Source: Balaenoptera acutorostrata (Eukaryota > Chordata > Mammalia > Artiodactyla > Balaenopteridae). Taken from it: a stretch of DNA of 64,000 nucleotides. Where the stretch lies: positions 38,872,269-38,936,268 of the forward strand of contig NC_080075.1 of the NCBI RefSeq assembly GCF_949987535.1, given 5' to 3'. Shown here one piece after another: positions 56,027-64,000 of the stretch (position 1 is its first letter; every line of letters starts with the position of its first letter). The notes under the pieces were generated by a model that saw only the letters and a list, made by a program, of their open reading frames with translations, made no database searches and had not been told where the DNA came from. The position numbers and the translations under genes were made by a program.

Positions 56027-57363
56027 CCTTTTAGAAATATCTGCTAATAGAAGAAACCAAAGTAGGAAAGAATGTCTCAATTTTTACTAAGAAATTCAAT
56101 GGCTCATTTATCATTTTGATGATCTGTGCTATCTTTTAGAAATTCCATTTCTCTACTCTTCTATGGTGTGCATATTTGTATTTCTGAATAGTACACTACC
56201 TTTCCTCCAAGCAAAGCCTGCATATTCCCTAGAGTATTTTCTCTGAGAACACTGGCATTTTTGCAGTATTTTTATTAATTAAAACTTGTTGGATTTAGAT
56301 TAACTTAGATTTTGGGGGTACTAGTAGGTTTAGTCTACATGAGTAACCTACAATAACATTTATTCCCACTTTCCTAACTTTATTTCAGATACATGTAAAA
56401 TATTTTCAACTCAGCTTACCTTACTACTTAAACATCAACTAGGAATACAAACTTTTAAGTCAAAACTTGTTGGAAGATTAAGTGTACTACTGAAATGACA
56501 TCCTGTGTACAAGAAAATGCCACATCATGGTGGTACTTCCTGCCAAGTAACAAAACAAGTTAATGCTTGATTTCTGTTGTTTAGTATAGTCAGCAAACAG
56601 GAAAATTAAAAACAAAAGGAAAAATTTTCACATACATATTTTCCAAAACAAAATCTCTTTTGGAAGCAGTATCAGAGCAAAAAACTTAACGCTGCGTAAT
56701 TGGTCTCAGGGTACACTTCTGCTATCTCTACAAAAGTTTAACACCTTCATTATATTCATGTATGTGATATGGGAAAAGGTTCTCAGTATCAATTATGAAA
56801 CCTACAGTAAAGAGTAGACTCAAGATCCCAAGGCTTGTGAAACTTGAGTGCATCAAGGGGACCCATACTTAACTCACTTCAACAGAGGGAATGGACAGAC
56901 ATTACTTTTAAAGGGATCAGATAACCATCTAATTGGAAACATAATAAGCATTGGCTCCTCTTGGGCAAGGAGGGTAAGCAAAAACTCACATATGACCAAA
57001 TTTTATTTCTCTGTAAAACAGAATCTTTCTTGTATCCTCTTTGTTATCCTTTTAATGGGATAGAAAAAACATTTATCTAAGGATGAAAGAAAGGACCTCA
57101 AAACATATTCAATGATTTGGATCAATCATTACACATAACTACCAGGTCTTAGTTATACCAGTGAGCAATTTCTCAAATTAGTGGAATGTACTTGAGGAAA
57201 CAGAACATTATTTTAACCCAATCACGTTTAAACTTTCTTTTAAACATCTTCCCAACCTTTTCTCATAAAGAATAAAATTACATGGAAATTTTAAAAGAAA
57301 GTTCCATATGTCTTTAGGATTAGATATTAGACTCAATTGCTTCAAATCTTTTGTTGAATGAGG

Positions 57364-57530
57364 TAGAGCAGGAGTTGGCAGATTTTTCTCTATAGGGCTA
57401 GATAGTGAATATTTTTCGTGTTGCAGGCCATCCATAAACAAATAAGTGTGGGTGTGTTCCGATGAAACTTGATTTACTAAAACAGGCGGCAGGACAGATT
57501 TGTCTGCTAAGCCATAGTTTGCCAACCCTG
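57364..57530 (-). mobile_element. hAT-type MITE (MER1-group)
   Basis: GGAGTTGGCAGATTTTTCTC, GGGCTAGATAGTGAATATTT, AAGCCATAGTTTGCCAACCC: the opposite orientation of the element at 1200-1430. Confidence 0.55.
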
Positions 57531-57879
57531 GAGGTAGAGCCATAAATAAATTTTTTTAAATAAAGATTCAAACAACCAGAATCCACTAACTGACCAGCAC
57601 CACTCACCACAAGGAGGAACTCCTCAACAATTCAACAAGAAAGCAGCTAATAGAATTAACAAAGATTTTGATTAAAATTAAATTTCCTAACATTTTACTT
57701 TTTAAAGTATATTAATTTCCAACTATCTACAAGACCAGTTTGATGCTAAAAGGGCTACTATCTTGTTCATGGTAATAAATAATGCCAAATTTCATTTACT
57801 ACTAGTTAATTCCAGTAAGTAAATAGCTGATGTAATTATAACACTTCAATAGAGGACTGTGGACCCAAGGGGCTGAGAC

Positions 57880-57990
57880 TCAGTTTCAGGATTTATAAAC
57901 TGGAGCTCTCAGGGCCTACCTTACAAGGTGAAGAGTAAATGCTTGACACCCAGTGTGTGCTCAAGAAGTGGTAGCTTTTATCACTACTCT
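57880..57990 (+). mobile_element. MIR fragment
   Basis: GACTCAGTTTCAGGATTTAT, then GAGTAAATGCTTGACACCCA: sense MIR core and 3' part, diverged. Confidence 0.45.
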
Positions 57991-58669
57991 TGTTATTATA
58001 TAGATGATACATACAGACACAGTGGCCTGCCAAGGAATAAATGTCAAAACCAGGTTCAAATCTCACTAAGGCTATTTCTCCACCACTATTTAGCATTCTA
58101 AATCATTATGAAAATACCTGTCTCAATTTATATCAATTTCTACTATATTATATCAAGAAATTAAATAATCCCAATATTTTGCATCCTCCCCAAGATCCTC
58201 CTATCAAGTTGGGAAAAAGGTACCTAATTAAAAAATATCTGTTGTTAAGAGCTGCTTATATAATGAGAACCTGTTACTGCTACTCCTTGGGGATTTTAAA
58301 TTTTGAAAATTCGTGAACATTTTGGTTGATTGTTGGCATTTGTAACTTAAATCTTGATCACATTCTGAAAATCAAAGAGTGTAAACCACACATGAGATGT
58401 GTTAAGATGCTTTACTTCCCAAGAAGCACAATAAAGTTCAAAGATATGATGGAACATAGCCCAAGTAACATGGTAAGTAGAAGAGGTACAAGAATATAAC
58501 TAACATTAACACTCAGAAGAAGAGAAACTAACTTACCACAAGAATAGTTTCTCTTATGACCAAGCAGATAAATTTCTTTCAAAAAAACAGATTTCCCAAA
58601 ACACTGTAATCAGACACTCAATTTTAAAAAACTCATAAAATTTGAGCATGAGATAAAAGGTAAAGGTTG

Positions 58670-58978
58670 GGACTTCCCTGGTGGCGCAGTGGTTAAGAAT
58701 CCGCCTGCCAACGCAGGAGACACAAGTTCAATCCCTGGTCCGGGAAGATCCCACATGCCACAAAGCAACTAAGCCCGTGTGCCACAACTACTGAGCTGGC
58801 ACGCCACAACTACTGAAGCCTGTGCGTCCTAGAGCCTGCGTGCTGCAACTACTGAAGCCCACGCGCCTAGAGCCTGTGCTCTGCAACGAGAAGCCACCAC
58901 AATGAGAAGCCCACGCTCACCGCAACTAGAGAAAGCCCGCGAGCAGCAATGAAGACCCAATGCAGCCAAAAAAAAAGC
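58670..58978 (+). mobile_element. Long CHR-type SINE with target-site duplication
   Basis: GGACTTCCCTGGTGGCGCAG, GTTCAATCCCTGGTCCGGGA, several GCCACAACTACTGA-type modules in tandem, and GAAGACCCAATGCAGCC with a short A tail. The flanks repeat TAAAGGTTG at 58661-58669 and 58979-58987. Confidence 0.92.
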
Positions 58979-59924
58979 TAAAGGTTGATACTGGTAAAGG
59001 TTTTGGGTTTTTTTGTGTCTTGAAGATTATTAAATAATTTTAGTTGTTTTAAAATATATTCAATTTTTTCCTCAACATTGTCAGCCAAGGTAGTTTAACA
59101 CATGCAACAGCCTTAAAGTCAGTAAAGTGAAATATTATTTAAACTTCGATTTATTCTACTGTGCATAAGCAAATTATTCATCTAACACTACTATTCATAG
59201 TTTCCAACAAAGCAAATAGTAAATTTTTACTGAAGAGCCAGTGCTGCACTCTAAATTAATGTGAGGGTAACAAAATAAGTACACACCCACTTAGCATATT
59301 AAATATTTAGCTGAGGTTACAACAGTAACTAAATAGCAAACTAAATAAGTTAATATTCACTCCAGTTACTTGAATTTCAAATGCCTTCAACTTCAAAGTC
59401 AAAGAGGAAAAAGAGTCATCAGTTCTCCCTTCAATTTGGAATTAGGAAACTGGTGATTGAGCCATGTCTGTCAATTCAAACACATATCAAATTCTAAACC
59501 CGCAAACAGCAGCACATCTGGCCATTAAACATTTTAAGAACAGGGGGCTCTGATAAATGCAGGGTTGAAAGGCAAATGCTTTTCTAGACAGGTACCAGAC
59601 TCCCTTTTTATTTTCTCTATCGTTTCCAGCGCTAGGAAGCCAAAGGAGAAGGTCTGCTACTTGCAGACAAGCACACTTGTGCTCAGAAGAGTTCCTACCT
59701 GTCAAAACTATCCTGAGAAGGGAAACTAGCCAGAAGCAGCACTATTGCTCTCAAACTAGTCTGACAGGTGAGTATATAGCTGAACTAGAGGTACTCCCAC
59801 ACAAATTCTCATTTATCTCCCTATTACTTTTTGCTATTCACCAAAAAATCCAGTTGGCAACACTATTTGTTGTACCTTTGAAGATCATTTTCTAAGAAGT
59901 GCATTTCTGAGATTATTCAGTAAC

Positions 59925-60125
59925 AGCTAACATTTATTGAGCACTAATTATGTGCAAGACACTGCGCTAAGCACCTTTAATATGCACAATTTCATTTTAT
60001 CTTCATAATGAGAGTTTTGAAGTAAGTACTATTATTATTCTCTAAATCTCAGGTTCAGAGAAGTGGCTAATGCAAGTCAGTGCTGAAAGCTGGATCTGAA
60101 TCTAGCAGTGTGACTCCAAAGCCTT
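59925..60125 (-). mobile_element. MIR SINE
   Basis: ACATTTATTGAGCACTAATT, TTATTATTCTCTAAATCTCA and GAGAAGTGGCTAATGCAAGT: antisense MIR. Confidence 0.75.
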
Positions 60126-60734
60126 GATTTTTAGGTACTATACTATAACCAGGGCCAACTTATGCAGTAGGCACAGGGCCTAGGGTCCACAATAATTTTA
60201 GGGGTTCATGAAAACGTTTTAATAGTTAATATTAACATACTCAACCTTATACCAAGTTATAAAATAGAATTTTAAATATCTTTTATGGGGAAGGGGCTCA
60301 CAAAAGTCATATGTGGTCTTAGCTATACTACTCTCCAAAGGTGCACTGGCTTTTATAGGATTTCTCTCTTTCCCAATTTTCTCATTTCTCATATATTTGT
60401 TTTCCTATCAGGGTCCTTTATTACCTTGAATCCCTCTATATTTTATTTTTTTCAACCCATACAGTGTTTCTGGAAAAGCAAAAACGATTACCCAATGTTT
60501 TAATTCATCAGTGAGGGCAAAGCACTATGCATGAATTCACTTATACTCATTCCCAGTTCTGTCCTGTCTCCATGTCTGGGTTTGGAGGAAGAAAACCCTT
60601 TCATTTTATACACTGGTGTAAATAAGTCATATTATCTAATGCAGAGCTTCTCAACTGACGTGGCTCAGTTACAAACAGGTTACAGGTCTTCCAAAAATCC
60701 TGAAAGCTATATATGGATATTTGGTGTTCCCTCT

Positions 60735-61075
60735 TGTGACAGTTAATTTTATGCATCAACTTGACAGGGCCAAGGGGTGCCCAGACATTTGGTCAAACAT
60801 TATTTTAGATATGTCTGTGAGGTTGTTGCTGGATGAGATTAATATTTGAATTAGTAGACTAAGTAAAGCAGATTGTCTTCCTTAGTATGAATGGGCCTCA
60901 TTCAATCAATTGAAGACAGTTTGTGGACTACAGATCTTAGGACTTCATGATCATCTCCATAACTGCACGAGCCAATTCCTTATAATACATCAGTCTGTCT
61001 GTCTGTCTCTCCATGCATGCATGCATGCATGGTTCTACTTCTCTGGAGAACCATGATTAATACAACTCTATTTTG
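60735..61075 (+). mobile_element. Ancient LTR-type repeat (MaLR/ERVL group)
   Basis: TGTGACAGTTAATTTTATGC, TGACAGGGCCAAGGGGTGCC, GTAGACTAAGTAAAGCAGAT, CAATTCCTTATAATACATCA and TTCTCTGGAGAACCATGATT follow a common mammalian LTR consensus as I recall it. The exact family is not certain. No retroviral reading frame. Confidence 0.55.
61011..61032. repeat. 22-bp perfect palindrome of ATGC repeats
   Basis: CC, then ATGC four times, then ATGG: identical to its own reverse complement. It follows a (GTCT)n run at 60992-61008 inside the LTR. Confidence 0.9.
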
Positions 61076-61708
61076 TAAATGACTACAGTGGAGTATAAAA
61101 AGATTGTGTATTGAAATTCTCATTCAGTTTTCCAAAGGAGTGTATAAGACAGCACCGAGGATCCTAGACTACGGTTCTGAGGCCACTCAAATGCATATCC
61201 CCTTTAAAGTATCTTGATTTTAAGGTAATTTCTAAAATTCCTTCAACATATTTCTAGTTAGTTTTCCTTTCTTCCTTACAAACAGTAGTTGATTAATGTC
61301 AATAGTTTTAATATTGATAGCATTAGGTCTTGTTCTTAAGTGGAAGTTTAGAAGAAACATAAAATCCACTGGGCAATTTAATCTTCCATTTAAGAGGATA
61401 CCTTATGCCTTACCACCATTAAATATTAAGTAAGATATCAAGTACAATCTACAACTGTATACTTATCAATCCCCAGTTTCAAGCTACGTAGGAAGAGTAA
61501 CCAATTGTAGCACTCACTACGCTCTAAAAAGATGGTTTGCCCCTTCTGCACAGTTTCTGGATAAATCGAATTAAAGTATTTCTATCTATTTTGGAATTAA
61601 AGACAGAATTTCAAATTTTCTGAGGGAAAATTAACAAAAGGAATTGCTGTCCAAATACTTCAAGCAAGCAAAGAGCTATACGGCCAAAATCTCAATTTCT
61701 TTCTTTCT

Positions 61709-61968
61709 TTTTTTTTTTAAATTGAGATATAATTGACATACTATATTAGTTTCATACGTACAACATAAGGGTTCAATATATATATATATTGCAAAATGGT
61801 CACCATAGTTACAAATTTTTCTTTTCTCGTATGAGAACTTTCAACAACTACTCTCTTAGCAACTTTCAAATATACAATGCAGTATTATTAACAATAGTCA
61901 CCATGCTGTACATTGTACCTCCAGGACTTATTTATTTTATGACTGGAAGGCTGTACCTTTTGACCACT
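61709..61968 (-). mobile_element. L1 3' UTR fragment
   Basis: AAATTGAGATATAATTGACA, ACAACATAAGGGTTCAATAT, CATGCTGTACATTGTACCTC: the reverse complement of an L1 3' UTR segment. Confidence 0.75.
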
Positions 61969-63769
61969 TAATTTCTTTATTTTGTTGCTTACTTATGTTT
62001 TCAGTCATAAGTTCAAGTGTTCACCCACATTAAGGAAAACCTGCACAAATCTTAGGCAGGTGATTAAATAAATGAAGATGAAAATGTAGTTACACTCAGT
62101 TTGAGAATGCTAACTTTCTGGTGAGCAAACTAATAACTTAATCTCAAAATAACATAAGCCAAAGTATTAGTGATTCTCTTCTTTTTCCTTTTTGTGATAC
62201 TCAATTTTTAAAGCTCTCAAGATAAATCTTCTAATAACATTTTCCCAGTAGCATTATCAATTAGATGGCTAATAAAAGAAAATGACTCATAGCTTCCTTT
62301 TCTATAGCCAGTTAGTATAAAGAGATTACTTACCAATTACCTAAATTCTCAAATAACACCCAGAGCAATATTTTGAAAATTTTACAAAAGCTCAGAGTTT
62401 AATGCAGTGCTCATGACATTATCTCCTTTACCTTATACCTAAGAAAAGGCATCTTGGCTATTTCAATCAAGGCTCCTTTCTGGAACATTAACAGGTTAAA
62501 AAAACCCAAAAAACAAAAAACTGTTAAAACAATACATATAATGGTCTTTTGGAAAAAGAACTGCTTTCAAAGTAAGGAGATTTTTGTTTTTTGTTACTGT
62601 CATTTTATTTTGTTTTAAATCTTAGCCCCAAAAGTGAAGAATAATTTTGACCTTTTTCCAATTTCTACAATAGAGATACCACTAACTTGCTTTTCTCTAC
62701 AATTTATAAGAATGTTAACAGGAGAATGAAATAAACTGAACTCTGCGTTCTCAGAAAAAAGTATTCACTGAAGGGGAAGAATATTTCTCAATAAATGGTC
62801 ATTATGGCTTTTACATCAAGGCCTGAACCCTCTGAGGCTTGCTGGACTCACCATCTGAGAATTGGCTTGACTGAAAACATTTTATAAGTTTCAAAGATTT
62901 CTATTTGGTTGACTTTTCCCTAAGTAACAAATTATTGCAATAAAGTTGCAATAATTGATTGTCTCTTGACCCACGGAAGATATATTTTATTAAAATGTTA
63001 AGATATCCTTTTGGTAGGCTGAAAAAAGGAAAGTACTAAAAAAACAGGGACCTGGACAATGCCACATACATAGCAAAAAAGTCAAAGAAATTTGAAATGA
63101 CAACTATACCATTTGTCTGACTTCACAAAGAACTGTTCCCCATGTTTGCTTAATTGAATTAACTGAGCTCTGAATTCTAAAAGACTCTCACAACATTCTG
63201 TCAAAACACAATTTGAGGGCACTCTGTTCAAGACAGAATTGTTGTATCCAGGTAAGATTCAACAGGGATAAATCATTTTATGATTAAAAAATCTAACTTT
63301 TAGTGTCATTAATATGTGAGGATTTCTGTGCTGTCCCCAAAATGGTGGCAACTAGAAGAAACATTTTAAGAAAAATATTAATAAATCTAATCCTCTCCTA
63401 GAGAACTAGATTAATGTGCATTTCCAGCAGATTCTGGAAAAGGAAGAAACTACAGGTCACAACCCTCCTTTACAACAGAAGGATAAGAATGGAAGTCACT
63501 TTCCAACTCAGTCACTTTCCATTTCCCCACCTCAATTTCCTTCCAAACTTCTCTTCTAGCACCCCTTCCAGCAGTTTCTCCTTTCCAACATGCATCTCCA
63601 AGTTCTGCTCATTTTGCATAGCCATTCAGCGAAAAGAAAAGCCTGAGGTCTGAACCACACAAATCTCAGGAAGTCAATGCATCTTGACACATCCATATAG
63701 TTTTTGTTTTATTTTTACAAAATAGAATCATACTACAAGATTCTTATTTTTCAATAGATTTTTTTCACT

Positions 63770-63945
63770 CGTTTTAACATTTACTGTCATTTTATCTTCA
63801 CAAAAGTCCTTTGCAACAGATATTACCTCCTTTTTTACAGACAACTGAGTTCAGAAGTAACTTGTCCAAAATCATAACGCTCATATGACTGAGTCAAGAT
63901 TCAAACTCAGATCTGTAAGATTCCATAAAGCCCTTGTACTTTATT
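63770..63945 (-). mobile_element. MIR SINE
   Basis: ACATTTACTGTCATTTTATC, then TTACAGACAACTGAGTTCAG and TCAAGATTCAAACTCAGATC: antisense MIR. Confidence 0.65.
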
Positions 63946-64000
63946 TCCTCCTATATCCAGTTATCAGATTACACATAAATAACTTCAATCAACTTATATG

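Larger units (their letters stand above)
55313..64000 (-). other. AFTPH: Part of the AFTPH intron upstream of exon A
   Basis: At least 8.7 kb of intron. I searched the minus strand for further exons with phase-0 donors and found none I can support. It holds MIR, L1, LTR, MITE and SINE copies listed separately. 61980-63770 shows only AT-rich unique DNA. Confidence 0.7.

Noticed and set aside
59487..59705. 72-codon minus frame as a possible further AFTPH exon
   Set aside because: The splice sites do not fit a phase-0 join to exon A and the peptide does not resemble aftiphilin.
1..64000. CRISPR array, operon, phage or other prokaryotic system
   Set aside because: Spliced exons, mammalian repeats and very low coding density make the sequence clearly a mammalian genome; no regularly spaced repeats were seen.

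Overview
This is mammalian nuclear DNA, most likely from a cetacean. Long AT-rich introns and intergenic DNA are packed with old mammalian repeats (MIR, L2, L1, MaLR LTRs, hAT MITEs). At least nine copies of tRNA-derived SINEs of the CHR type known from Cetartiodactyla lie on both strands. Several are the longer CHR-2-like form that is especially abundant in whales and dolphins, and I saw no ruminant BovB or Bov-tA element. There is no operon, CRISPR array or prokaryotic feature.

The only protein-coding gene I can support is AFTPH (aftiphilin) on the minus strand. Eight coding exons and the 3' UTR lie between about 55.31 kb and 30.1 kb. They encode the C-terminal 290 residues and the stop codon. 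The large 5' coding exon, the promoter and the first exon lie beyond the right end of the window. Exon phases join cleanly at every junction, so the copy looks intact. One 84-nt exon carries a clathrin-box-like motif (LLNLD), is symmetrical in phase and has weak splice signals, so it looks like a cassette exon.

Layout. From 1 to 30.1 kb is intergenic DNA downstream of AFTPH. In human 2p14 the next gene beyond the AFTPH 3' end is SERTAD2, pointing towards AFTPH; its coding exon is not visible and is expected left of position 1. This part holds repeats, unique DNA without recognisable exons, and one dense CpG island at about 14.3-14.65 kb that no coding gene explains. From 30.1 to 55.3 kb are the AFTPH 3' UTR, exons and introns. 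From 55.3 to 64 kb is part of the long AFTPH intron upstream of the first exon seen here.

I did not find a new biological system. The items most worth checking are the orphan CpG island, the clathrin-box cassette exon, an A-rich run early in the 3' UTR, an intronic G-quadruplex candidate, and several nested retroposon insertions with readable target-site duplications. Repeat family names come from recall of consensus sequences, not from a database search.
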